The notes under the pieces were generated by a model. That model did no database searches. It had not been told where the DNA came from and saw nothing but the letters and a program-made list of their open reading frames with translations. Positions 17,500 to 25,740 of a stretch of 62,583 nt of DNA are shown here, piece by piece (position 1 is the first letter of the stretch; each line of letters starts with the position of its first letter). The stretch lies in assembly GCA_934432885.1 (NCBI GenBank), contig CAKRYY010000013.1:1-62583 (forward strand), given 5' to 3'. Position numbers and translations under genes: made by a program. Origin of the DNA: an uncultured Lachnospiraceae bacterium. GTDB lineage: Bacteria > Bacillota > Clostridia > Lachnospirales > Lachnospiraceae.

Positions 17500-19611
17500 T
17501 CAGGTAGCGTACTGTCTGACCTCAAATGACAGCATTGTCAGGTCATCAAACTGAGCTGCCTCTCCAACAAATTCATCTATTTCTTTCTTCACCTGTGCCA
17601 ATGTCTGGCTCGGTGTCATTTCTCTGCAATGGTTCAGAGCCTCTAACATCCGCTCCTCACCAAAGAGCTTCTCCTGTGCATTTGTTGCCTCCGGTACTCC
17701 GTCTGTATATAAAAACAGCTTATCGCCCGGATACAATGTGATTTCATGCTGCGTATAAGGCATTCCCTCCATGCCGCCGACAACAAAATCATGGCTTTCC
17801 CGAATCAACTCATAGCTTCCGCCTGCCCGCATTACTCCCGGACACTCATGTCCTGCATTGGTATATACCAGTCTGCCGGTATGCAGCTCATAGATACCAA
17901 GCCATACGGTAACAAACATATCTGCATCATTATTTTCGCAGAGCTGGTCATTTACTTTTTCCAGTACGACAGCAGGCGCTTCGCCAAGCTGTGCCCTGTT
18001 CTTAATCAGAGTCTTTGCAATCACCATAAAGAGCGCCGCCGGTACGCCTTTTCCAGATACGTCCGCCATAACCAGCGCAAGGTGGTCCTTATCTACAAGG
18101 AAGAAATCATAGAAATCGCCGCCGACCTCTTTTGCCGGGTCCATTGCCGCATAAATGTCGATTTCTTCATGCTCCGGAAATGCAGGGAAAATGCAGGGCA
18201 GCATACTCGCCTGAATATTGGTCGCAACATCAAGCTCTGCTCCGATTCTTTCTTTTTCTGCGGTAATCTCCGACAGGTTCTTGATATACTGCTGCAAGTC
18301 CTCCAGCATCTGATTAAAGGTCTGCGCCAGCTCTCCAACCTCGTCGCCGGACTCTACCTTCATCCGCACATCCAGATTACCCTGACCGATGTTTTCCACA
18401 TTTTTAGCAAGCTCCTGAATAGGTCTTGTAATCGTGCCTGCAACCGCAAAGGAAATCATAATGACAATCATTCCCACCAGTGCAAAGAAAATGATAAAGC
18501 GGATCATGACATTGGAAAGCGTCTTGCTGACCATCTGCTGTGCATCTGAGGTAATGCCGTCGATTGCCTGCTTGGTTGCAATGGAGGGGGCGATGACCTC
18601 ATTGACATCAATGCTGATGCAAAGCTTCCAGCCAGTCTCCTCCAGCGTCGCATAGGCGATATAGCTGTCTACGCCGTCAAGCCGTGTCTGAATGATTCCT
18701 GAAGTATTTTTCATAATCTCGGCAAGAATATCGGTATCCCTTTCGATATGGCTGCCAAAGCTCTTATCAAAGTCCTCTTTCATAAAATCAGGATGGGCAA
18801 GATACTGAAGCTGGGAATCCAGCACAAACGCATATCCGCTCTCACCGATTTTGGTTGCGACGATTTCATCCAGCATATCCTGAATCGTAACGTCTGTGGA
18901 TACAACGCCCTTCGTACCGCCGTCCTCTCCCTGAAACTTTTTGGCGCAGGTAACACAGAGCTTTCCATAATAATCCTGATAGGTATCAAGCCAGATAGAA
19001 TCCTTCTCGCTTACCGCCGCAATAAACCAGTCACGTGCACGTGGGTCATAGTCGGGATTATAAAGATTGGATCTTGAATACCTGTAGTAAATTCCGTCAT
19101 AGGTTCCAAGATAGATATTGTCCATCATCGGATTGCCTTCCAGCTCCGGTGCAAACAGATATTCACAGTTTGACAAAAGCCTTACCTGCCTTTGCAGCTC
19201 TGGACTGTCTGTAACGCCCGGCGCAAGCATGTATTTGGAGCAGGCAACGCCATCCGGTGTTTCATAAGGAAGCGGCAGAGAATGTCCGATAAACTCATCC
19301 TCATTTGCATACAGATTGCTGATATAAGCAGCCGAGCTGTCGATAATATCCCGAAGCCTTATCAGCTTTTCATTGGAAATCTGCGCCTGCTTCTGTGCCA
19401 GCTTGGTCAAATCCTCCTCCATCTGAGACTGCAGCGCCTGCTTGCTGTCCTCCGATGCGGTATTGCCCAGTGTCGTATTAACCTCCTGAAATTCATTTGT
19501 CAGCCGCATCATCTGCATATAGGAGTTGATGGAAATAATCATCAATGTTCCAAGCGACATCAACAAAATAACTAACAGGATTTTAATCCCGATTTTCATA
19601 TTTTTCAGCAT
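17500..19611 (-). CDS. Membrane sensor PP2C/SpoIIE-type phosphatase (dCache-HAMP-PP2C)
   Basis: A 703-residue protein. N-terminal membrane helix at about 9-27, an extracellular sensor region of about 340 residues with Cache-like strings (DPRARDWF, GYAFVLD), a second helix near 370-395, a HAMP segment (TRPIQELAKNVENIGQGNLDV region) and a coiled coil leading into a PP2C domain with VGGDFYDFF, ADVSGKGVPAALFM, NAGHECPG, LFLYTDG and DDLTML. This is the RsbU/SpoIIE architecture that dephosphorylates a STAS partner on receipt of an external signal. The STAS and kinase genes follow directly, so it likely feeds outside cues into the injection-system operon. Start ATG is 3 bases after the Ddl-like gene's stop. 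Confidence 0.9.
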   Translation of the reverse strand: MLKNMKIGIKILLVILLMSLGTLMIISINSYMQMMRLTNEFQEVNTTLGNTASEDSKQALQSQMEEDLTKLAQKQAQISNEKLIRLRDIIDSSAAYISNLYANEDEFIGHSLPLPYETPDGVACSKYMLAPGVTDSPELQRQVRLLSNCEYLFAPELEGNPMMDNIYLGTYDGIYYRYSRSNLYNPDYDPRARDWFIAAVSEKDSIWLDTYQDYYGKLCVTCAKKFQGEDGGTKGVVSTDVTIQDMLDEIVATKIGESGYAFVLDSQLQYLAHPDFMKEDFDKSFGSHIERDTDILAEIMKNTSGIIQTRLDGVDSYIAYATLEETGWKLCISIDVNEVIAPSIATKQAIDGITSDAQQMVSKTLSNVMIRFIIFFALVGMIVIMISFAVAGTITRPIQELAKNVENIGQGNLDVRMKVESGDEVGELAQTFNQMLEDLQQYIKNLSEITAEKERIGAELDVATNIQASMLPCIFPAFPEHEEIDIYAAMDPAKEVGGDFYDFFLVDKDHLALVMADVSGKGVPAALFMVIAKTLIKNRAQLGEAPAVVLEKVNDQLCENNDADMFVTVWLGIYELHTGRLVYTNAGHECPGVMRAGGSYELIRESHDFVVGGMEGMPYTQHEITLYPGDKLFLYTDGVPEATNAQEKLFGEERMLEALNHCREMTPSQTLAQVKKEIDEFVGEAAQFDDLTMLSFEVRQYAT

Positions 19612-19614
19612 CTT

Positions 19615-20559
19615 TTATTTATCCTCCGCTCTGCCCTTTTCCCACGCTGACAGCAAAATACCTTCTATCAGCTCCTGATACGTCATTCCTGCCATTTTTG
19701 CCTCTCCCGGCAAAAGGCTTCTGGGCTTTAATCCCGGTACGGCATTGATTTCCAGCACATAAGGCGCTCCATCCTCTTGGGATACCATAAAATCAATCCG
19801 CGCTATATCCTCTGCTCCGGTAACCGCAAATACTCTTTTTGCCATCTGCTCCATCAGAAGAATTGTTTCCTCTGGCAGGTCGGCACTTCTTACCGCATAG
19901 TCCCCGGTAAATACCTTAAGGCTCTCAGGGTCCTTATTTTCTTTGCCACCCTGCAGCTCTACTCCCTTGACACAGGGCAGCGTATGCACCTTACCCCCAC
20001 GTTCTAAAATACCAATGGTATAAAACTCACCCCTGATAAAGCGCTCAATCAGAATCGGCGATTCATAAGCAAATACAGCTTCTATTTTGGAAAGCTCTTC
20101 CCTGCTGCGAATCAGTGAGATTCCAAAGCTGCCGCCCTCCGACGGCGCTTTTGCTACAAAAGGATAGCCAAAGGCATCCGCGTCAAACTCACCATTTTCA
20201 TAAGCTTCCTTCGTCAGAATCTGCCACTTCGGCGTCCTGATACCATAATGCTCAAATAACAGCTTGGAAAGAATTTTATCGTTAATTATCGCAGCCGCAT
20301 GGGAACCGCTGCCGGTAAATAAGATTCCCTCCTGTTCCAAAATTGCCTGTATTGTACCGTCTCCATGTCCCTTTCCCTGTACGCACACATATACAATCTG
20401 TGCTTCCATCTCCCGAAGCGTACTTACCAGATTTTTTCCATAGGGAACCATACAGGTCTCATAGCCGCTCTCCCCCAGCGTCTTTTCTATGTAATGCGCG
20501 TTTTCCGCAGAAGCCTCCCTCTCACTGGAATATCCGCCATACACAATTGCTATTTTCAC
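19615..20559 (-). CDS. D-alanine--D-alanine ligase-like ATP-grasp enzyme (divergent)
   Basis: A 314-residue ATP-grasp protein: YGGYSSEREASAENA at 8-22, GKGHGDGTIQAILE near 63-76, PSEGGSFGISL near 138-148, ARIDFM near 261-266 and LEINAVPGL near 277-285. Overall length and motif order match Ddl, which joins two D-Ala residues for peptidoglycan. It departs from classic Ddl in the first loops: the usual HGxxGEDG box here reads QGKGHGDG, and the SxEhxVS box reads SSEREAS. It could make the normal dipeptide, a depsipeptide-like variant, or ligate another substrate. It overlaps the MFS gene by 4 bases (ATGA), so the two are translationally coupled. An extra wall-precursor enzyme inside an injection operon is unexpected. 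Confidence 0.72.
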   Translation of the reverse strand: MKIAIVYGGYSSEREASAENAHYIEKTLGESGYETCMVPYGKNLVSTLREMEAQIVYVCVQGKGHGDGTIQAILEQEGILFTGSGSHAAAIINDKILSKLLFEHYGIRTPKWQILTKEAYENGEFDADAFGYPFVAKAPSEGGSFGISLIRSREELSKIEAVFAYESPILIERFIRGEFYTIGILERGGKVHTLPCVKGVELQGGKENKDPESLKVFTGDYAVRSADLPEETILLMEQMAKRVFAVTGAEDIARIDFMVSQEDGAPYVLEINAVPGLKPRSLLPGEAKMAGMTYQELIEGILLSAWEKGRAEDK

Positions 20560-22241
20560 TTTATTTCACACTCCCGCACCCTTATTTTTTTATCTATGAG
20601 CTGCAGCGCCCAGAATAAAGCAACCGCCGCTGCAAATACTGCACCAAGCAGGCGCACGCCCTGTTCAAAGCCTATTACAATTACAAGCGCAAATACCGTC
20701 GGTCCAAGCATTTCTGTCAGCTTTTTTAAAAAGCTCAGATAAGAAAGCGATCTGCTCGCTCCCATACGCTTTACAGACGGCAGCGCCAGGAAATAATTGT
20801 TCTGTACACTGAAGCCAAAGCTGTCGCCTACCGCAAGACAAAGCACTGCGATGATTGCCGGTATCATTCCCCCAAGACAGCCTATCAGTAAAAGCCCTGC
20901 TGAAAACAGCAGATTATAGGCATAATTTGCGCCAAGCAGTCCCTTATCGCGTTCAATCAGTATCTTTGAAAGCTTCGGTCCAACATAAACGATGACTACG
21001 CCATATAAAAGCTGCGCACGTCCGACATCCGCAACACCTCTGCCAATGCTCTCAAAATACAGCGGCAGGAAATAACTCAGATAAGACGCTACGATACAGG
21101 AGGGGGCAATCATAAAGATGGCAAAGCAGACCACCTGCAGCTTCTCCCAAAGGGAAAAGACAGACGTCTCTGCCTGCTTCGCAGCCTCTTCCTTTTTGGG
21201 AAGCACTGCATTTTCCATACGGATGATAACGCCGCTGCATAAGAGCGTAAGCGCAGCCGCCATGAAAAATACATTCTGATAGCCAAACTTTTCCGCCAGA
21301 ATCGCACCAAGTGAAGCGCCACAGTTCATTCCGGCATACAGACCTGCATTCAGCATGGAAAAGCCCCACGCCTGCTCGCTGTCATTTTTGCCAAAGAGCG
21401 CCAGATTTCGAAGCGTCATCCAGCAGAAGCCATAACCAAGTCCGACGATTGCACGCGCACCGATAAATACCAGAAGCGTTGGCGATACTGCCGATAGAAA
21501 GGTACCAAAGGCTACCAGCAGCAATCCAATTCCAAACGGAAGTTTCCAACCCTTTCTGGTCAATATTTCTGTCGTAATGAAAATTGCAGCACAGGTCAAA
21601 AGCGTCTCCGCAGACTGTGGAAGTCCCGCCGCCCCATTTGCACTCATGCCAAAAAGCGTTTCTCCAAAGTTCTTTGCCATGATTGGAATAAACGCCGATG
21701 AAAGTCTGGATGCAAAATAAAAAAGAAAAGCAATCTGACGGACATAGGAAAGCGCCGCCGGACGTATCCGGTCTGTCTGCTCACGCTCTGTCGTCAGCTT
21801 AATCATAAACCATACGATTTCTACAGAGAAGAATACTGATATGACCAGTGCAGTCAACAGCTCGACTGCCGTGCCTGCAAGCTCTGCACGGATAAGGCTT
21901 TCCTCAAGATGCTGGTCATACAATACAAAACGCAGATATTGTTCCTTCTGGAAATAAGCCGCAAAGGCAAAGGCTAGCTGGATAACCACCAGTACCGCAA
22001 TCAGCATCGCCATAATATTTCCTGTTTCAATCCATCCGCGTATATGAAAAACGGGTCCTTTCCAGAAGAAGAAGAAAAGAGAAATAACTGCGCTTCCTCC
22101 CAAAATCAGGATACAGAGCCCCAGCATACGCTGTAGCTCTGGTGAATCACTGCTGTTTAAGACCCACAAAAAAAACATTGTCAGAATAACGGTAAGCGCT
22201 GAACCGATAAACAGCGACCACCGGATTCTCTTTTGTTCCAC
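20556..22241 (-). CDS. Major facilitator superfamily transporter
   Basis: A 561-residue polytopic protein with about 14 hydrophobic segments. After two extra N-terminal helices and a helical hairpin with charged loops, the central part shows MFS-like strings such as ARAIVGLGYGFCWM and loops with Gly/Arg. Start is GTG at 22241 with GGGGAAACCGTC upstream. It is the first gene after the repeat-rich gap and is coupled to the Ddl-like gene by a 4-base overlap. Substrate is not apparent; pairing with a ligase suggests export or uptake of a small peptide or amino acid, which is inference. Confidence 0.75.
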   Translation of the reverse strand: MEQKRIRWSLFIGSALTVILTMFFLWVLNSSDSPELQRMLGLCILILGGSAVISLFFFFWKGPVFHIRGWIETGNIMAMLIAVLVVIQLAFAFAAYFQKEQYLRFVLYDQHLEESLIRAELAGTAVELLTALVISVFFSVEIVWFMIKLTTEREQTDRIRPAALSYVRQIAFLFYFASRLSSAFIPIMAKNFGETLFGMSANGAAGLPQSAETLLTCAAIFITTEILTRKGWKLPFGIGLLLVAFGTFLSAVSPTLLVFIGARAIVGLGYGFCWMTLRNLALFGKNDSEQAWGFSMLNAGLYAGMNCGASLGAILAEKFGYQNVFFMAAALTLLCSGVIIRMENAVLPKKEEAAKQAETSVFSLWEKLQVVCFAIFMIAPSCIVASYLSYFLPLYFESIGRGVADVGRAQLLYGVVIVYVGPKLSKILIERDKGLLGANYAYNLLFSAGLLLIGCLGGMIPAIIAVLCLAVGDSFGFSVQNNYFLALPSVKRMGASRSLSYLSFLKKLTEMLGPTVFALVIVIGFEQGVRLLGAVFAAAVALFWALQLIDKKIRVRECEIK

Positions 22242-22277
22242 GACGGTTTCCCCTTCCTGTTGTTACATTCTTATTTC

Positions 22278-22453
22278 ACTCGCAAAGACGCGCTTTCGCG
22301 CTTCTTTTGCCCTGCCCATGCTGTTTTCCTTTGCACAGGCTTTACTCGCAAAGACGCGCTTTCGCGCTTCTTTTGCCCTGCCTGCTCCGTTTTTCTTTTC
22401 ACAGGCTTCACTCGCAAAGCCGCGCTTTCGCGCTTCCCGCCTGCTCCGCAGGC
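22278..22453. repeat. Tandem 66-bp hairpin repeats
   Basis: Three copies begin at 22278, 22344 and 22410, spaced exactly 66 bases. Each starts ACTCGCAAAG and contains the self-complementary core GCGC-TTTC-GCGC (a GAAA tetraloop hairpin when read on the minus strand). The third copy diverges after about 27 bases and runs into a perfect hairpin GCCTGC-TCC-GCAGGC at 22439-22453. The period of 22 codons makes a spurious lysine/arginine-rich reading frame on the minus strand; I do not call it a gene. Together with the palindrome that follows, this fills the 306-base gap between the injection-system genes and the MFS gene. Confidence 0.9.
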
Positions 22454-22466
22454 ACTTTGCTCGTTA

Positions 22467-22523
22467 ATGAGTGCAGAAAAACAAATGTCTGCTTCGCAGC
22501 CGCTTGTTTTTCTTTTCACTCAT
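22467..22523. repeat. 57-bp imperfect palindrome
   Basis: The ends are ATGAGTG and CACTCAT, followed inward by GAAAAACAA/TTGTTTTTC and a CTGC-TTC-GCAG centre. It can fold as one long stem. It lies just downstream of the last CIS gene, so it may act as a transcription terminator or attenuator on the minus strand, but the U-tract is internal and not in the classic place. It may instead be a miniature mobile repeat. Confidence 0.7.
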
Positions 22524-22536
22524 TATATCACAATTC
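22522..22536 (-). promoter_or_regulatory. Possible extended -10 promoter for the MFS-to-ATPase operon
   Basis: On the minus strand TGATATAAT (TG-n-TATAAT) occurs with the -10 hexamer at 22527-22522. No good -35 is seen at 16-18 bases upstream, so only the extended -10 supports it. A transcript from here would pass through the palindrome and the hairpin repeats before reaching the MFS start codon at 22241. Confidence 0.35.
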
Positions 22537-22547
22537 TCCCCATTCTC

Positions 22548-23615
22548 CTACTGTAGAATGATGGTTCCGTCTGCAATTTGTGCAGCGTCAAGCATACCCT
22601 CATCCTGCGTGAAGGTAATCGCATTCTGATCCATGTAGCTATGCTCATCCAGTACGCCCGTAGGTTCAAGGAATACGATGTGCAGGCGGCTGCGCAGCGG
22701 TTTAAACTGGCTGAGCAGATGAAGAAGCTGCTCCTTTTTCTTTTCTTCCACATAATGCTTCAAAAGCAGCGTTACGTCATAAGGGCTGTCGCCATACAGC
22801 GCGTCATACTGTTCTCTTTCATTCCTGCGGATATATCTCTGCATCTGGCTGCGTTCCGCAATTACCGGTACCTCACCCAGCAGAATCTCACAGATTCGTT
22901 CAATACAATATTTGGTTCCCTTCCGGCGTAAAAGCTCCGGCGCTTCCTTTAGAAGCTCCCGCAGGGTCTCCTCTCCCAGATATCCGCCATTGACGTCGAT
23001 TCCAAGCCACTTTGCATACAGCTCAAGCAGCCGCAGCGGCGCCGTCTCAACCGGCAAAAGTTCTCCCCTGTGGTCCAGCTTTTCCTGAAAATCATTGTAG
23101 ATGCTGGAATATATCGAAAGATACCGGTGGAAAAAGCTGTTCTTTTCCCTGTATACCTCTGGGAATGTCTGCATAAAGTTATCGCCCGGCGCTTCCGCCC
23201 GTATATTGCGGATGCTTACGTTCTCACCGATTACCTCTGCCATAATCCACAGATAGCGTCCTGTAATCTCATACAGAAGCACATCCGGCTTATTGATAAA
23301 GCGCAGTCCCCCCAATGACTGTAACAGTCTCTTTTTATCCAAAAGGCTGCTGCCTGTATCCATCATCACTTCCACTCCCCGCATTTCATTGGAGGCTGCC
23401 GCATACAGATAGCAGACGCAGTTCTCCGGCAGCGTCATTTCAAAATGCAGCCTGCCCCAGGGACAGTCGGAAATTCCGCTGTCAAGGAGCGGCAGAACAA
23501 AATAATGGTCGCCACCCTCGCAGGAGCGCACACTGTCGCCATCGCCCAGCTCCATTCCCTGAAACAGCGCTTTCTTTAATCTGTTTTGCCTGATTGAATA
23601 CTGTATTCCTGCCAT
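22548..23615 (-). CDS. CIS baseplate/tail protein, P2 gpI / TIGR02242-like
   Basis: A 355-residue protein. The second half (about 165-260) has FFHRYLSIYSSIYNDFQEKLD, LRLLELYAKWLGID and LRELLKEAPELLRRKGTKY, the hallmark of the tail protein I family found at the baseplate of contractile tails and eCIS clusters. The first part (20-150) is beta-rich. In other systems this protein sits at the baseplate periphery and connects to fibres. Gene order (J, J, then this) matches phage tails. RBS GGAGGAG is upstream. It is the last recognisable structural gene of the CIS block. Confidence 0.82.
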   Translation of the reverse strand: MAGIQYSIRQNRLKKALFQGMELGDGDSVRSCEGGDHYFVLPLLDSGISDCPWGRLHFEMTLPENCVCYLYAAASNEMRGVEVMMDTGSSLLDKKRLLQSLGGLRFINKPDVLLYEITGRYLWIMAEVIGENVSIRNIRAEAPGDNFMQTFPEVYREKNSFFHRYLSIYSSIYNDFQEKLDHRGELLPVETAPLRLLELYAKWLGIDVNGGYLGEETLRELLKEAPELLRRKGTKYCIERICEILLGEVPVIAERSQMQRYIRRNEREQYDALYGDSPYDVTLLLKHYVEEKKKEQLLHLLSQFKPLRSRLHIVFLEPTGVLDEHSYMDQNAITFTQDEGMLDAAQIADGTIILQ

Positions 23616-23626
23616 AATCTCCTCCG

Positions 23627-25732
23627 TTATCTTCCATCCTCTAACATGGACAGGATTTCAAGCTTTATTTTTCCGGGATAAAGCAGACAATTCTGATCCG
23701 GTCTGATGTCAGCGCCCTCTGACGCGGCATAAACGCCGCCCTCTGCCACGATACTGAACTCTGACAGATAGCCAACACATTCCAGCGCTTCTACCGCATG
23801 GAACAGCTTGTCAAACCGAAGCAGCGTTCCAAAATTCTGCTCTCCATGCACATAATCCAGTTCCCGGCGGATTACCTGCTCTATCTGTTCCCGGCAGTTT
23901 TCATAGTGCGGCTTGACATAAATAATGCCGCTCGTAATGACTGCCTGATAAACCGGCTGTCTTACGCAGATCCGCGTGGAAAGCAGTCTTCTTTCCTCCA
24001 GCCAGTTCTCGATTTCCTGACGGTAAATCGGTGACAGCTTTGGAAACTTCTCCGGCATGCCGGGCAGTACCGCAATCTGCACCTCATTTTTTTCCGTATC
24101 CATCCACGCATGCACCTTGGAAATGCAAAGTCCCGGAACGCGATGCACAAGCGCCTCAAAATCGGTTCCCAGCACCGCCGTATGCGGCGTATTCATATCG
24201 GCAATAAAACGCTTTCTGACGTCCTCAAGCGTCTCCTGAAACCTGCCACCACTGCCTGCCGTAGGATTGGTAAAGCGTATCGTATCCTGATATCCTTCCG
24301 GAATAAATACATTTCCGGCGCGTACATTGCCTTCTTCCCCAAGCGTTACCGCTATTGACGCCAGATACAGCTTTGCACCGACATAATCGCCGGCATCCAA
24401 AATAACAATCTTTCCTTCATTTTCATACAGATAATAGGACAGCTCCTGCTCTCCCATCCTGCCGGGCTTTACAAAATCGTAGCACTTTCCGCCATCCTCT
24501 GCATCCCGCTCCGCAATCAGGGAAAAGGTATCTGTTACTACGTGCTGTCTGGGCAGCATAATCTCCTGCTCATCATAGCCGTAAATTTCACCCAGATAAT
24601 ACTTCCGCATCATCTCTTCATTATAAATAACTATCTTTACCGCATTTTTTACATGCTCCGGTCCATATCCGAAAAGCTGTTTATCAAACCGGAAGGTATG
24701 CTCGCCATAAGCGTTCCTGCGGCGCAGATACATTCTTTCATTTTCAGGCTCCCCAGTACATTCCTGATACATTCTGTAGGAGGTTCCCTTCTGCTCCTTG
24801 CAGAATACACGCACATAGCCATTTTCCAGCATTGCACAGTTGAGTGTCACATCTCCTGCCTTCTGGAAGGAATGGGTAATTACCAGCGTTTCCTTCTGAA
24901 TCACAGGGAACAGAAAGCCCGTCACATGGACAAGCGCCGGTGCAATGTCATACTCTGCACGGTGCAGCACTGCCCGCCACACATAACCGGAAAGCCCGCC
25001 CTGCTCGTATTTTGCCATAGGCTGCTTTGGCTGTGTAAAGCGAATCAGTCCATCTGCCAGAAAGCCGTTCGTATCATCCTGCACCTGCATCGGAACGAAG
25101 CCCTCCTGCGTATAGCTGCTCCACTCCAGCTCTCCAAAAAGCTGCCTGCTTTCCTTTGTAAACGCATTTCTGTGATAACGGTCTGTTACCTCTGCGTGTA
25201 AAATCCCCTGCTCCCCAGGCAGAAGCGGCTGGTCTAAAACCACATACAGCTCCATTCCCGCCTTTGGCGTCTTTCCAAAGACAAATGCCTGAATGTCAAC
25301 GTCGCGGTTTAAAACATAGCTGTAATCCTGAAATCCATTTTCATCCTTTCCATAGATTCCTTTGATACGGCTGGCTGTCATCTCCCGCTCAAGTGTTGTC
25401 TCAAAGCTGATATTTCCCACGTGGAAGCGCTGGTCAGCCGGAATCAGAAAGTTTTCACGGACGCCCTGCGGCTCCAGATATACCTTTGCCCCGCTTCCCT
25501 TCATCGGCTTATAGCCCATGAGCCTAAGCAGCTTTGCCCGCACAATATCCGGTACCTCATCCATCTGATTCTGCTGTAAAACCTGAAATGCTGACAGATT
25601 TTCCAATATGGTAATTCCCGGGTCCGCCGGATTGTAATTTGTCCATTCATCAGAATAAATCGGAATCTTTCCAATGTTTTCTTCCATGAGCTGATCATGC
25701 GTTTTTTCCGGAATACTTTTTGGATTTAACAT
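23627..25732 (-). CDS. CIS baseplate wedge protein, gpJ-like (Afp12-type)
   Basis: A 701-residue protein that begins with LNPKSIPEKTHDQLMEEN and contains YNPADPGITILENLSAFQ near residues 33-50, the conserved N-terminal signature of eCIS baseplate-J proteins. In the C-terminal part, FQETLEDVRKRFIADMNTPHTAVLGTDFEALVHRVPG is typical of gpJ and puts the conserved RxPG turn near residue 530. It builds the wedge of the baseplate together with the 1027-aa J protein that precedes it. RBS TTAGGAGAGAGT precedes ATG. Confidence 0.88.
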   Translation of the reverse strand: MLNPKSIPEKTHDQLMEENIGKIPIYSDEWTNYNPADPGITILENLSAFQVLQQNQMDEVPDIVRAKLLRLMGYKPMKGSGAKVYLEPQGVRENFLIPADQRFHVGNISFETTLEREMTASRIKGIYGKDENGFQDYSYVLNRDVDIQAFVFGKTPKAGMELYVVLDQPLLPGEQGILHAEVTDRYHRNAFTKESRQLFGELEWSSYTQEGFVPMQVQDDTNGFLADGLIRFTQPKQPMAKYEQGGLSGYVWRAVLHRAEYDIAPALVHVTGFLFPVIQKETLVITHSFQKAGDVTLNCAMLENGYVRVFCKEQKGTSYRMYQECTGEPENERMYLRRRNAYGEHTFRFDKQLFGYGPEHVKNAVKIVIYNEEMMRKYYLGEIYGYDEQEIMLPRQHVVTDTFSLIAERDAEDGGKCYDFVKPGRMGEQELSYYLYENEGKIVILDAGDYVGAKLYLASIAVTLGEEGNVRAGNVFIPEGYQDTIRFTNPTAGSGGRFQETLEDVRKRFIADMNTPHTAVLGTDFEALVHRVPGLCISKVHAWMDTEKNEVQIAVLPGMPEKFPKLSPIYRQEIENWLEERRLLSTRICVRQPVYQAVITSGIIYVKPHYENCREQIEQVIRRELDYVHGEQNFGTLLRFDKLFHAVEALECVGYLSEFSIVAEGGVYAASEGADIRPDQNCLLYPGKIKLEILSMLEDGR

Positions 25733-25740
25733 ACTCTCTC

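Noticed and set aside
19615..22241. Vancomycin-resistance-like operon
   Set aside because: No VanH, VanX, VanS/R pair or serine racemase is beside the ligase; only a transporter.
22278..22430. CRISPR array
   Set aside because: Only three copies, the 'spacers' are nearly the same, and the repeats contain strong hairpins with 66-base period; no cas genes are present.
22271..22519. 82-codon lysine/arginine-rich frame on the minus strand
   Set aside because: It is built from the 66-bp hairpin repeats, has no RBS and no non-repeat content; the frame stays open because 66 is a multiple of three.
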